Origin: an uncultured Oscillospiraceae bacterium
GTDB lineage: Bacteria; Bacillota; Clostridia; Oscillospirales; Oscillospiraceae
Direction of reading: 5' to 3'
NCBI GenBank assembly: GCA_934636865.1
Contig: CAKUBI010000004.1
Location: forward strand, 37,223-101,222
Length of the DNA: 64,000 nucleotides
This document shows positions 25,599 to 37,300 of the stretch, piece after piece (position 1 is the stretch's first letter; every line of letters starts with the position of its first letter). The notes below the pieces were generated by a model. The model ran no database searches, was not told where the DNA came from, and saw nothing but the letters and a program-made list of their open reading frames with translations. The position numbers were made by a program, and so were the translations under genes.

Positions 25599-25627
25599 TC
25601 GACAAAGTCTGCAAAAGCATGTAGAAT
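25599..25627 (+). promoter_or_regulatory. Promoter of a short leader transcript
   Basis: TCGACA, 17 bases, TAGAAT. The -10 region lies in GCAAAAGC-A-TGTAGAATGAGGG, nearly identical to the promoter region at 37461-37481. Confidence 0.65.
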
Positions 25628-25688
25628 GAGGGTAAGGCGCTGCACAACGGCAGGCGGTTTGTCACACCACCCGAAAGGGGGTGCGATC

Positions 25689-25791
25689 ATGCGGATTACG
25701 TTCCATATCAAACAGTTTACTGTTACGATCATCGTAAAAAGCAGAAACCGCTCCCCATTTCCCCGCGCTTGTCAAGCGCGGGGAATTTTTT
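25689..25791 (+). other. Small peptide start and in-frame terminator ahead of the tail-fibre-like gene
   Basis: An ATG at 25689 follows GAAAGGGGGTG and starts MRITFHIKQFTVTIIVKSRN, an alternating hydrophobic (beta-type) peptide. At 25759-25791 the sequence forms a perfect 12-base stem (TTCCCCGCGCTT and its complement) followed by six T, a typical rho-independent terminator. No stop codon lies before the hairpin; the frame continues open through the downstream gene at 25887. The stretch 25471-25886 holds no other gene. It may be a small peptide gene whose stop was lost, or a regulatory leader with premature termination. Confidence 0.45.
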
Positions 25792-25886
25792 CTCCGTTGC
25801 CGCGAAACGTCCCACGCGCCGCACCCTGCCGCCTAATGTCGGCAGGGCGCTTTGCGCCCGCGACAACAAAAAAGGAGAAACGAGCC

Positions 25887-26393
25887 ATGAAAAAGACCAC
25901 AAACTATCAGCTCCCGCAGTGGGAGCTGGACGATTTCATCAAAATGAACGACTTCAACGCCATGACGCAGGCGCTGGACACCGCGCTCAAAACTGACGCC
26001 GACGCGCTCAGCACGGAGCAGACGACCCGCGCGCAGGCCATCGGCGCGCTGGCGGCCGCGCTCGGCACAGCCGGGCAGAACTGCCGCATCGCCTACGGCA
26101 CCTACACCGGCACAGGCACAGTCGGCAGTGCGAACCCGACCTCGCTGACTCTGCCCTTCAATCCCATGATCGTCTTGATCCGCGCCGTGTCGGCGTCCGC
26201 CAGCCTGTACACCACGGTGCTGCTGCGCGGCTGCACCGGCGCGATGGCCGTCTGCGGCGACATGTACGGCATGCTCGTGCAGTGGGGCGAGAAAAGCGTG
26301 AGCTGGTACACGAGCGAGACGGACTATGCCGCCTGGCAGGACAACCTCTCCGGCGTGACCTACGCCTACGTCGCGCTCGGCGCGCCGGAATAA
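25887..26393 (+). CDS. Orphan phage tail-fibre/appendage-like protein
   Basis: The 168-residue product starts MKKTTNYQLPQWELDDFIKM with DFNAMTQALDTALKT, the N-terminal pattern common at the start of clostridial phage tail or appendage proteins. It is followed by a Gly/Thr-rich beta region (TYTGTGTVGSANPTSLTL) and a C-terminal domain. AAAGGAGAAA precedes the ATG. No other phage gene is nearby, and the structural cassette lies 16 kb away. It may be a moron-like or domesticated surface gene, or a remnant. Confidence 0.65.
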   Translation: MKKTTNYQLPQWELDDFIKMNDFNAMTQALDTALKTDADALSTEQTTRAQAIGALAAALGTAGQNCRIAYGTYTGTGTVGSANPTSLTLPFNPMIVLIRAVSASASLYTTVLLRGCTGAMAVCGDMYGMLVQWGEKSVSWYTSETDYAAWQDNLSGVTYAYVALGAPE

Positions 26394-26403
26394 GCGGAAC
26401 AAC

Positions 26404-26436
26404 AAAAAACAGCCCCGGACCTTGCGGTCCGGGGCT
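26404..26436 (-). terminator. Terminator of the major SLH protein gene
   Basis: A perfect stem CAGCCCCGGACC with its complement and loop TTGC; on the minus strand it is followed by TTTTTTGTTG. Confidence 0.85.
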
Positions 26437-26478
26437 GAAACATTTATGGGATGTTTTTTCTCCGATCAGTCGATCAGA

Positions 26479-28842
26479 TTAGTCCTCGATGGCGCCCCAG
26501 ATGAAGGCGTAGAGGATGGTCTGACCATCGTCGCCGATCAGGACGGTAGCCTGCTGGCCAGCCTTGAAGGAGGCAGCATTACCGACCTCGACCTCGCCGG
26601 TAGCGGAGTCAACGAGCCAGATAACAGAGGTACCCTCGGCAACAACATAGCCCTTCGCATCATCAACGAACTTGATGACAGCGCCGGAAGCAGCCTTGTC
26701 GATGGTGACGGTCACGAAGCCGGTGACGGGCTTGGCGTCGATGACGAGACCCTCGGTGTCATAGACCAGGGTGACGGCAGCGCCGGTGCCCTTCATGTTG
26801 AGCAGGGTGGCGGTGAAGGTGGACTTGACGTTCACGGAAGTGGACACGCCGTCAACGATAACGTTGGAGACGATGTCGTAAGCAACGCCGTTCGCGGTCA
26901 CGCCGTCGCCGATATCAGCGGAAGCAGCGCAGACGAACGCGAAGTTGGAGTTGTCGGTGTAAACAGCGTTGATCGCGTTGACGTAAACGAGGTCAGCATA
27001 GCCGTTGGAGCCGAGCATGACTTCGATCGCAGCGTTCTTGATGTTGGGGACAGCAGCGTAACCGGTGTAGGTGGTGTAGGTGCCTTCGGCAGTCTCAACA
27101 ACGTACAGGGTCTCAGCGTCGGCAACAGCAACAACAGCGCCGTTCTTGTAGATGCGCGGGGTGGTGGTCTTGAGCTCGTCAGCAGCAATGCCGTTGACGT
27201 CGTTCAGGACGTAGCCGTTAGCGGTCTCGGAGTAGGAGACGATCTTGTGCCAGTACTTGACGGTACGGTCGCTGGTCATATTATCATAGCTGAAGGCGGG
27301 CACGCCGTTGTACTTGGCAACGGTGATCTCGTTGACCTCACCAGCAGTGTTGACGAGCTTACCGGCAACATACGGGTTCCAGCCAGCGGTGACAGCGATG
27401 GTGCTGTCGAGGATGCCGTAAACATAAGCGGCGGAGGGGATCGCCTGGCCGATCATGTTGTCATACTGATCGAAGTAGATCTCGTAGGTGGTGCCGATGG
27501 TACCAACATAGCCGAGGAAGTACTTGGCAGCCCAGGTGTAATCGCCGGTGCTGTAGCTGGAGGTGATCTTAGCGGAGTTGTAAGCCTTCAGAGCGCCGGT
27601 GGTGGACTTCGCAACGCCGAGGATGTCGGACTTGGAGACGTCCTTGTTCAGGTTGACCAGAACCATGTTGCCAACAGCATACTCATAGTTGGTGCTGCCG
27701 TTGTACAGGGTAACGGTGGTCGGGGTGGCGGAGGTATAGACGCTCATGGTGATGGAGGAAGCGGTCTTCAGGTGGCCGGCAGCATCAAACTTGGCGTCCT
27801 TGACAGCGGTGACCTCAGCGAGGTAGGTGTCGATCTTGACCATGCGATAAGCATCGCCCATGTCATAGATCTCGACCAGCTGGCCCTGAGCACCGTAGGT
27901 GTCACGGGTGTTGGTGGCGGTGAACTTCTTGGCGCCGCCCTGGGTGCCGTTGTTCCAGATGTCGGAGATGGTGACGTTGGTCTTCACACCGAGATCCTCG
28001 CAGATCTGGCACTCGGTCTGAGCGCTGGTGTAGGAGACGACGGGCACGTCAGCGAAGGTAGCATAAACGACCTTGGCAGCGCCCTGCTTGCCGTTGGTCC
28101 AGCTGTAGGAGGGACGGCCCCACTTATCAGTGGCGGTGCCTTCCTTGGTCAGGCCGAAGTTCTGCTTGCCGAGGGTGGCGTTCTTGGTGCCGTTGATCAG
28201 AGCGTTGAGGTTGGTGTAGCCCAGAGCCGGGGTGTAGGTGACCTGAGCGACCTCAGCGGCGGTACGGAACAGGAGCTCCGCAACGAGCTGACGGGAAGCG
28301 GCAGCGTTCAGATCCTCGTTTCTGACGTTCTTGAGAACGCCGAGCTGCTGAGCGGTCTGAGCAACGTGCAGCTGCCAGTCGGCGCCGGTGAACTCACCGT
28401 TCTTGTCGTAACCGACAGCACGGAGGATCATGGCGAGGGCCTGATAGCCGGTGACCTTGTCGGAGGGAGCGAAGGTCTTGGCATCGTAGCCCTTAACAAG
28501 ACCAGCGTTGGCGCAGTAGCCGATGTAGCCCTTGGCCCAAGCGGCGCCGTCCATGTCGTTGAACTTGTTGTAGGTGGCATACAGAGAAGCCTGCTTGTCG
28601 TTCACGTCGGCAGTGTACAGACGATAAACGATAGCCGCGACTTCCGCGCGGGTGATAGCGCCTTCGGGCTGGAAGGAGCCATCGGTGTAGCCCTGGAACA
28701 CCTTCATGCCAGCGAGAACGTCGACAGCTTCGGCGTAAGTCTCGTTGACCTTGTCAGCATCCTTGAAGGCTGCGTTGGAGCTGACAACGGCCAGAGACAT
28801 GGTCATAACCAGAGCCAGCACCAGTGCGAGTAACTTTTTCAT
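26479..28842 (-). CDS. Major S-layer-type protein with N-terminal SLH domains
   Basis: The 787-residue exported protein has a signal peptide (KKLLALVLALVMTMSLAVVS), then two clear SLH domains (about residues 25-80 with GYTDGSFQPEGAITRAEVAA and 91-150 with GYDAKTFAPSDKVTGYQALA) and a weaker third to about 195. SLH domains bind pyruvylated wall polysaccharide. The rest is a long beta-rich, Ala/Val/Thr-rich body with almost no Cys. It has its own strong promoter, a structured leader and a strong terminator. Codon choice differs from neighbours, all pointing to very high expression as the surface-array protein. Confidence 0.9.
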   Translation of the reverse strand: MKKLLALVLALVMTMSLAVVSSNAAFKDADKVNETYAEAVDVLAGMKVFQGYTDGSFQPEGAITRAEVAAIVYRLYTADVNDKQASLYATYNKFNDMDGAAWAKGYIGYCANAGLVKGYDAKTFAPSDKVTGYQALAMILRAVGYDKNGEFTGADWQLHVAQTAQQLGVLKNVRNEDLNAAASRQLVAELLFRTAAEVAQVTYTPALGYTNLNALINGTKNATLGKQNFGLTKEGTATDKWGRPSYSWTNGKQGAAKVVYATFADVPVVSYTSAQTECQICEDLGVKTNVTISDIWNNGTQGGAKKFTATNTRDTYGAQGQLVEIYDMGDAYRMVKIDTYLAEVTAVKDAKFDAAGHLKTASSITMSVYTSATPTTVTLYNGSTNYEYAVGNMVLVNLNKDVSKSDILGVAKSTTGALKAYNSAKITSSYSTGDYTWAAKYFLGYVGTIGTTYEIYFDQYDNMIGQAIPSAAYVYGILDSTIAVTAGWNPYVAGKLVNTAGEVNEITVAKYNGVPAFSYDNMTSDRTVKYWHKIVSYSETANGYVLNDVNGIAADELKTTTPRIYKNGAVVAVADAETLYVVETAEGTYTTYTGYAAVPNIKNAAIEVMLGSNGYADLVYVNAINAVYTDNSNFAFVCAASADIGDGVTANGVAYDIVSNVIVDGVSTSVNVKSTFTATLLNMKGTGAAVTLVYDTEGLVIDAKPVTGFVTVTIDKAASGAVIKFVDDAKGYVVAEGTSVIWLVDSATGEVEVGNAASFKAGQQATVLIGDDGQTILYAFIWGAIED

Positions 28843-28894
28843 AGATGTTACTCTCCTTTCATAAATTCCATCCGGTAAGGGATGGTTTGTTTGT

Positions 28895-28990
28895 CAGAAA
28901 GGAGCAAGCTTCGGTGTTTCTCGGCTTACTTACCGTGGCATGCCGATCCCGTAACTAAGTCGGGAACACACCTCGTCCCACCTCTTTCTG
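28895..28990 (-). ncRNA. Structured 5' leader with two hairpins and a kissing loop
   Basis: On the minus strand, closing helices pair 28990-28984 with 28901-28895 (CAGAAAG/CTTTCTG) and 28972-28968 with 28917-28913 (GGTGT/ACACC). Inside are two hairpins: TCCCG/CGGGA (28965-28947) and TCGGC/GCCGA (28946-28921). Their loops hold ACTTA and TAAGT, able to kiss by 5 pairs. The fold starts at the predicted transcription start and ends about 55 bases before the start codon. It does not match a riboswitch consensus I know. Function (stability, ligand or protein binding) is unknown. Confidence 0.5.
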
Positions 28991-28997
28991 CACTGAC

Positions 28998-29026
28998 ACC
29001 TTACCACACCAAAAATTTCAAGTCAA
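28998..29026 (-). promoter_or_regulatory. Promoter of the major SLH protein gene
   Basis: On the minus strand TTGACT, 17 bases, TAAGGT, placing the transcript start near 28990 and giving a leader of about 150 bases. Confidence 0.6.
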
Positions 29027-29140
29027 CGGTTTGCCCCCATCTGTAACACACTTGTAACAAAGCCGCCGTTTTGTTACAGTTTGACATAACATTCCCATTT
29101 CCCCCATATTCCGCCGACATACGGCTCGTACTATATATAA

Positions 29141-29176
29141 GGAGAGGGGAGCGCCCGTCGGGCGCTCCCCTCTCCC
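29141..29176 (-). terminator. Long hairpin downstream of hsp20
   Basis: A perfect 16-base stem (GGAGAGGGGAGCGCCC and its complement, loop GTC) lies 34 bases after the hsp20 stop on the minus strand and is followed by TTATATATAG. The T tract is imperfect. The rest of 28843-29209 holds the SLH promoter and leader and no gene. Confidence 0.65.
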
Positions 29177-29209
29177 GCTGCGCGCACCGCGCGCGGTTTA
29201 CTTTTTCCT

Positions 29210-29647
29210 TTACTGGATCTCCAGACGCTTTGCGCCCACCGTGGCGCTCTTCTTGGGCATATCCAGCGTCAGCACGCCGTCGTTGTACTGCGCGCTGATC
29301 CTGTCGGCGTCGATGCCGGAGATGTCGAACGCGCGCTCATAGCTGCCGTAGCTGCGCTCGCAGCGCACGTAATTGCCCTTCTTGTCCTGATCCTCGTGCT
29401 CGCTGTGGCGCTCGGCGCGGATGGTCATCGTGTCGCCGTCAAGATCGACGTGGATGTCCTCCTTCTTAAAGCCCGGCAGGTCCGCTTCCAGCAGGAAGGA
29501 CTCGCCCTTGTCCTGAATATCGGTCTTGAACTCGCTCAGGCCGCGGCTCCACGAGCCGTCGCCGAAGAAGGCGCGCTCCATCTGATCCCAGGGATCATAA
29601 TTCGCAACGTGATTGTTTCTGCGTTCAAAAGGTCTCAGTTCAAACAT
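29210..29647 (-). CDS. Small heat shock protein (Hsp20/alpha-crystallin)
   Basis: The 145-residue chaperone has an N-terminal DPWDQMERAFFG region, the alpha-crystallin domain (FLLEADLPGFKKEDIHVDLD, then MTIRAERHSE), and the closing ADRISAQYNDGVLTLDMPKK with the GVLTL motif. It holds unfolding proteins during heat stress without ATP. A perfect CIRCE site upstream shows control by HrcA rather than by a sigma-B system. Confidence 0.93.
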   Translation of the reverse strand: MFELRPFERRNNHVANYDPWDQMERAFFGDGSWSRGLSEFKTDIQDKGESFLLEADLPGFKKEDIHVDLDGDTMTIRAERHSEHEDQDKKGNYVRCERSYGSYERAFDISGIDADRISAQYNDGVLTLDMPKKSATVGAKRLEIQ

Positions 29648-29791
29648 GATTCAAAGCCTCCAAATCTATTCTGGCGAGCCGCTCCTGCAGCCCGCGTGGT
29701 TTACGTTTTCTTTCGTCCCCCTCGGAACAATTATGAGTATAGGCAGGCCCTGTGAACAAAAATACATCTTTTGATGAACAGAATATGAATT

Positions 29792-29818
29792 TTAGCACTC
29801 TCGTGCAAAGAGTGCTAA
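29792..29818 (-). promoter_or_regulatory. CIRCE element (HrcA operator) of hsp20
   Basis: TTAGCACTC, 9 bases, GAGTGCTAA: an exact match to the CIRCE consensus. On the minus strand TTGCAC inside it, 17 bases and TATTCT form a plausible promoter, so HrcA binding would block the polymerase. Confidence 0.95.
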
Positions 29819-29855
29819 TTCGTTTTTTCCGCACAATTTCCCTCGAAAAAGGAAA

Positions 29856-29882
29856 AAGCAGGGCGGCTCTGCCGCCCTGCTT
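29856..29882 (-). terminator. Terminator of the DUF4097-like lipoprotein gene
   Basis: Perfect stem GCAGGGCGGC with its complement, loop TCT; on the minus strand it is followed by TTTTTCC. Confidence 0.8.
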
Positions 29883-29894
29883 TGATATTTCCGC

Positions 29895-31169
29895 TCAATC
29901 GACCGTCAGACTGCCGCTCACGGTCGAGATCTCCAGCCGGTTCACGCCGCTGCCGTAGGTCCAGCGGCCGTCGCCGCCGTCGGCGTTGAAGCCGAGCTCC
30001 AGCTTTCCGCTCACGGTGTCATAGTCCAGCGTGAAGCCGTACTCCGCCGCCGGAAGCGACAGCGCCACATCGCCGCTCGTGGTGTCGGCCTCCACCTCGC
30101 AGATGCGCTGTAAGCGCGCGGTCAGGCCGCCCGAAACGGCGCTGAAATCCAACTTGCCGCAGTCTGCCGTCACCGTCGCGCCGCCGCTGACGGAATCGAT
30201 CCCGACCTCGTCCGCCGTGCCGCCGAGCTGCACGCCGCCCGAGACCGTGTCGATCTTCGCCGATCTCGTGTTCACGTCCGACACGTCCACCTGCGCACCG
30301 GTCGTGCTGACCTCCAGCTCCTCGAGCGCAAGCGCGCTCGGCAGGCAGACCAGCAGCAGCTTCTCCGGCAGCGAGCTGAGCACGTGTCCGCCGCGGCAGA
30401 AGTCGATCTTCAGCGTGTCGCCGTCCACGGTGTAGCTCAGGCGCTGCTCTTCGGCCGTGTCCTGATAGGCCATCTCCGAGAAGCTGATCGTCTGCGCGTC
30501 GTTCACCGGAACGATGCGCACGCAGCCGCCAAGCCAGTCGATCTCCACCCTGCGGATTCCCGCTGTCTCCACGCCGAAGAGATTGCTGACGTAGGCGGGG
30601 TCGGCCTCCTCGCGGTGCGCGCAGAAGGTGTAGGCCGCGTTTTTGCCCGTCGGCTCGCCGTCCCAGAGCGCGTCCACGGCAAAAATGCCGTCGCTCCACG
30701 GGAGATAGGCGGTGAACGTGCCGTCCTCCATCTTCTGCGCGGTCACGGTCTCCGGCTGCGCATACGTCTCGCCCCACGCGTCCGCTTCCCAGCAGCGGAC
30801 GCTGACGGAATCAGGCGCGCAGTCGCTGAACGTGAGCGTGACCTCGCTCTGTCCGGACCAGCCCAGCACGCCGAGGTCCGGCGTCTTGTCCTTCAAGGTC
30901 TCATCCAGTGGGTGCGCGCCGCAGGCGATGGCGCTGTAGCTCTGCCCGTTCTGCTCGTAGTCCCAGTCGTAGCTGCCGCCCATCGCCGTGATGCTCGCGC
31001 CCTGCGCGCCCGTCACGGTCAGCTCCGGCGGCGTCTGCCGCGTGGTCTCTCCGCTCTCCTCCGCGCCCGGCGTATCCGGCGCGTCCGGCGTGCCCGTGTC
31101 CTCTTCGCCGCACGCCGCGAGCGGGATCGCCAGCACCATCGCCAGCAGAAGCGCAATGATCTTTTTCAT
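29895..31169 (-). CDS. Lipoprotein with DUF4097-like beta-helix
   Basis: The 424-residue protein has a lipoprotein signal (MKKIIALLLAMVLAIPLAAC, Cys 20) and an acidic/Pro linker to about residue 45. An Ig-like middle part follows. The C-terminal half has repeated short strands of the kind 'SAKIDTVSGGVQLGGTADEV' and 'KLDFSAVSGGLTARL', typical of DUF4097 putative adhesin/anti-sigma-type repeats. GAGGAGGAT precedes the ATG at 31169. It is probably surface-anchored; the function of this family is not well defined. Confidence 0.75.
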   Translation of the reverse strand: MKKIIALLLAMVLAIPLAACGEEDTGTPDAPDTPGAEESGETTRQTPPELTVTGAQGASITAMGGSYDWDYEQNGQSYSAIACGAHPLDETLKDKTPDLGVLGWSGQSEVTLTFSDCAPDSVSVRCWEADAWGETYAQPETVTAQKMEDGTFTAYLPWSDGIFAVDALWDGEPTGKNAAYTFCAHREEADPAYVSNLFGVETAGIRRVEIDWLGGCVRIVPVNDAQTISFSEMAYQDTAEEQRLSYTVDGDTLKIDFCRGGHVLSSLPEKLLLVCLPSALALEELEVSTTGAQVDVSDVNTRSAKIDTVSGGVQLGGTADEVGIDSVSGGATVTADCGKLDFSAVSGGLTARLQRICEVEADTTSGDVALSLPAAEYGFTLDYDTVSGKLELGFNADGGDGRWTYGSGVNRLEISTVSGSLTVD

Positions 31170-31264
31170 CCCGATCCTCCTCGTTTCTTCCAAATATACC
31201 CATATAGACGCAAAACGCCGCAAAAAGTTCCCCATCCCGCAGGCCTGCATAGCCCCAAAAGCGT

Positions 31265-31296
31265 GTTAACCGCCCGGCGGCCACCGAGCGGTTAAC
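31265..31296 (-). terminator. Inverted repeat downstream of asnS, possible terminator
   Basis: GTTAACCGC and GCGGTTAAC flank a GC-rich 14-base centre. On the minus strand it follows asnS by 24 bases and is followed by ACGCTTTTGG, a weak T tract. Confidence 0.5.
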
Positions 31297-31319
31297 GAGT
31301 CGTTTGATTTGATAACTGA

Positions 31320-32714
<1,395 letters not shown>

Positions 32715-32780
32715 AATAAATATTCCTTCCTTTTTGCGGTCCTCAGCAAATTTGTGAAGATTCCACGGGATAATGGGCTT

Positions 32781-32809
32781 ATTATATGCCACTTTCCGTG
32801 CGATTTCAA
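32781..32809 (-). promoter_or_regulatory. asnS promoter
   Basis: On the minus strand TTGAAA, 17 bases, TATAAT, 67 bases before the asnS start. Confidence 0.8.
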
Positions 32810-32822
32810 GCCCCAGTGCCTG

Positions 32823-32851
32823 TTGACTTTTGCAGATTCGGATGCTATCAT
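32823..32851 (+). promoter_or_regulatory. psuG promoter
   Basis: TTGACT, 17 bases, TATCAT; AGGAGG at 32901-32906 is the ribosome site. It is divergent from the asnS promoter. Confidence 0.75.
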
Positions 32852-32919
32852 TAAATCTTACCTCAAAAGGTAAATCGTGAACTTTTCACCTATTACTTTA
32901 CAGGAGGAACAAAAAAATT

Positions 32920-33839
<920 letters not shown>

Positions 33840-33843
<4 letters not shown>

Positions 33844-34115
33844 GACTGCTGCTCGTCTATCTCGCGGTGGTGAACGTGATCGCGTTTCTCGCCTACGGAG
33901 ACGACAAGCGCCGCGCGAAAAGGCCCGGCGCACGCAGAACGCCGGAAAAGACGCTGCTGCTCCTCGCCGCCGCCTTCGGCAGCGCGGGCGCGCTTCTGGG
34001 CATGCGCGTATTTCACCATAAAACGCGGCACTGGTACTTCAAATACGGTGTCCCGGCGATGCTGCTCGCGCAACTTGCGGCGGGCGCGGCCGTGTGGTGG
34101 TATTTTCTGAAATAA
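33840..34115 (+). CDS. DUF1294 family membrane protein
   Basis: The 91-residue protein starts with GTG overlapping the psuG stop (GTGA). It has the DUF1294 pattern FLAYGDDKRRAKRPGARRTP and GALLGMRVFHHKTRHWYFKY with three hydrophobic segments. It is a small integral membrane protein of unknown role, commonly found as a lone gene in Firmicutes. Confidence 0.85.
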
Positions 34116-34313
34116 TTTTTCGAAAATCCCCGCATTTTGCGGAACCAAACGGAGCGGTGCGCCGTCTAAACTGAATAAGAAGAAAATGGGAAGATGAAGA
34201 ATTTATGAATTTTTTGTTTTCCCATTTCTTTTACCGTGCACGCATGGTAAAATGCGGCTGTAAGTTCATGCCCCGCGCGGCGGGGCACACAAAAAAGAAA
34301 GGATGAAGATCAC

Positions 34314-37300
34314 ATGAAGAAACTACTCTCCTTGCTGTTGGCTCTGACGATGGTCCTGAGCCTTGCCGTTGTGCCTGCAAGGGCCGATGACAATGCCTGC
34401 TCGGTCAGCCCCAGCAGCGTCGAACTGACGCTGGGCGGCAATGGCCAGGCCGTCACTGTCAGCGGCGCACCCGACGGTGCAACGTTCACCTGGGCCAGCG
34501 CCAATGATGCCATTGCGGCTGTCAGCGGCAGCACCGCCAGCGCCACCATCACCCCGGTGGGCAAGGGCAGCACCACAGTCACCTGCAACATCCACAAGGA
34601 TGGCACTGCAGCAACCGACGATGCTGCGGAGGTCCCCGCGTTCGACCAGACCGTTTCCGTTTCCGTCGTGGTCAAGAGCGCCGTTGATGCGCTCACCAGC
34701 GGCACATTCAACAAAAGGCCCTTCAGCGGCAATGCTGTGACCTATTACGCCAGCGAGTCCGAGCTTCTCCGCGATAGGACCGCGTGGGGCGTTGACGGCT
34801 ACACCGTTAATTCCGTTGCCGTCTCCGGCGGCAGCTGCACGCTCACTCTGACGAGCACCTCCAACCCTGCTGATACCGGCACGATGACCGTCTCCCTCAC
34901 TGCGGCGACCGTCACCCTCTCTTCCGGTCTCGACAACAACGAAGCCGTTGTCGACGGCAAGCTCACGCTGACCGCCGCCTGCGCTGTCGCTCCCATCGGC
35001 GCGCAGTATTATTGGACGCTCGACAACGGTCAGGAGACCGCAGGCACCGCGACCTATGCTGTTTCCACCGCAGCCGCCGGTGCCCACACCGTCAAGTGCG
35101 CCGTCAAGACCAGCGCCGGTGCTCTGATCGCTGAGGCCACCGCCAACGTCAACGTCATCGCCGACAACTTCTCCCTGAACCTTGTCGCAAATCCCGCGCA
35201 GATCAACGCGGTCAACACCTCCTCCACCGTCACCGGCACGATCGTCGCCAAGGGCACCACGACCGCGCTGGACGGCGCGACCGGCTGGAACTTCACTCTC
35301 TCCGGCAACACCACCTCCTTCAACCGCACGGCCGGTTCCGCGGCGAACTCTATCGTTCTCACCGCTAAGGAAGCCGGTACGGTCACTGTTACGGCGAGCG
35401 CCAGCTACAAGGGCAAGACCTACTCTGCCACCACGACCGTCACCAGCAACATTCTCAGCTACACCCTGCCCGCCATCCAGAGCGGCAGCTCCGAGAGCTT
35501 CCCCTATGCGACGCTTCTCTACTACGCCAACACCATCTCCAACCGTCCGGCCGCGGGCTTCCGCTCCATCAGCGTCAACGCTCAGCCGGCCAACGCCTTG
35601 GGCACGCTGACCACCACCTCCACCGCCTGCACCTTCGATACCTCCAGAGCGACGAAGAGGGTCGGCGTTGCGCAGTTCACCGCCACGGCCACCGGCAACG
35701 ACGGCAAGACCTACACGGTCCTCTTCAACCTGCCCATCGAGCCCATCGCCACGACCTATGAGGCCCAGTATCCCCAGCCCATCTCCACCAGCACCACCAG
35801 CTACCGCTACTCCGTGGAGGTCCCCAGCGGCTATGTGAGCTACTATGTCGTCGGCTCGCCCAACCAGACCACCCGTCCGACCGACTGGTCCAACCCCTCC
35901 GGCGCGGTCTACACCGCGAGAAACCTTCTCTCCCTGGCCGAGAACCAGTTCGTCAACGGCAAGTGCACGCTCTGGATCGTGACCGCCACCTCTCAGAACC
36001 GTCTCTACTGCGGCTCTCTCGAGGTCTACCTCCAGAACAACGATATTTCCTATAATGCCACCACCGGCTCCACCATCAAGTTCAGCCACAGCGACTTCAC
36101 CGGCTTCATGAACGACATGGCCGGCAAGAACACCTCCAGCTACCTGACGTTCAACTACGTGCGCTTCCTGAGCGTCCCCGCCGCTTCTCAGGGCACGCTG
36201 TACTACAACAACCAGGCCATGACCACCCGCAGCGGCAGCAACAACTTCAACGCCAACACTCAGATCACCAACCTTGACAACGTGAGCTTCACCGTCAACC
36301 CCAAGGCCACCGTCAAGGAGATCATCCTGCCGTTCCAGCTCGTCGCCACCCGCTACAACTCCTTCAGCAGCACCCGCGGCCAGACCGTGACCTACACCGG
36401 CAGAGTGGTCATCAGCGTCGTGCGTGAGGACATCGTCTACTCCGTCGCCCCCGGCGAGACCGTCCGCTTCACCGACAGCGACTTCCTGCGCTACCTGCAG
36501 TCCTCCAGCACCGCCGCCCGCAACTACACTATCGACTACGTCACCTTTGACCAGAGCGCCGTTTCCACGCTCAACGAGGGCGCGCTCTACGCCTACTACG
36601 GCAGCTTCAACTATGGCAACGCCGTCAAGAACACCGACAGATTCTATTACAACACCACCAACTACAACCAGACGGCCCTGAGCAACGTGGCCTTCCGTGC
36701 CAGCTCCTATGCCAAGACCGGCACCACGGCCTATATCCCCTTCACCATGCATGTCCGCACCAGCATGAACGGCACCGCCACCAGACAGGTGACCGGCACC
36801 GTGGCCGTGCGCATCGCGCAGACCATGAACTTCAGCGACGTCAAGGCCGGCGATTACTTCTATGATTCCGTGAAGTGGGCTGTGGGCCAGAAGATCACCA
36901 ACGGCACCTCCGCCACCACCTTCTCCCCGTACAAGACCTGCACCCGCGCCGAGATCGTGACCTTCCTGTGGCGCGCCGCCGGTTCCCCGACCCCGACCAG
37001 CTCCCGCAATCCGTTCACGGATGTCAAGTCCTCCATGGGCTCCGACTTCTACAACGCGATCCTCTGGGCCAGCCAGAAGGGCATCACCGCCGGTACGACC
37101 GCCACGACCTTCTCCCCCAACGCCACCTGCACCCGCGCGCAGATCGTGACCTTTCTGTACCGCTACGCGGGCAAGCCCAGCGGCAATTACGCGAACCCCT
37201 TCAATGACGTGAACCAGGCCGAGCACGGCGCTTACTACAGCGCGATCCTCTGGGCCGTCGGCAAGGGCATCACCACCGGCACGACCGCCAGCACCTTCTC

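Noticed and set aside
26422..28833. An 803-codon open frame antisense to the main S-layer gene
   Set aside because: Gly/Val/Asp/Ser-rich product without domains; a shadow of the highly biased real gene, which has signal peptide and SLH motifs.
28895..28990. c-di-GMP (GEMM) or purine riboswitch
   Set aside because: A GGTGGGACG stretch recalls GEMM, but the required first hairpin and the CAAAGCC core are missing. The purine riboswitch junction sequence is also absent. Kept only as an unclassified structured leader.
32715..32780. T-box leader of asnS
   Set aside because: The leader is too short and has neither the T-box AGGGTGGNACCGCG-type sequence nor a terminator.
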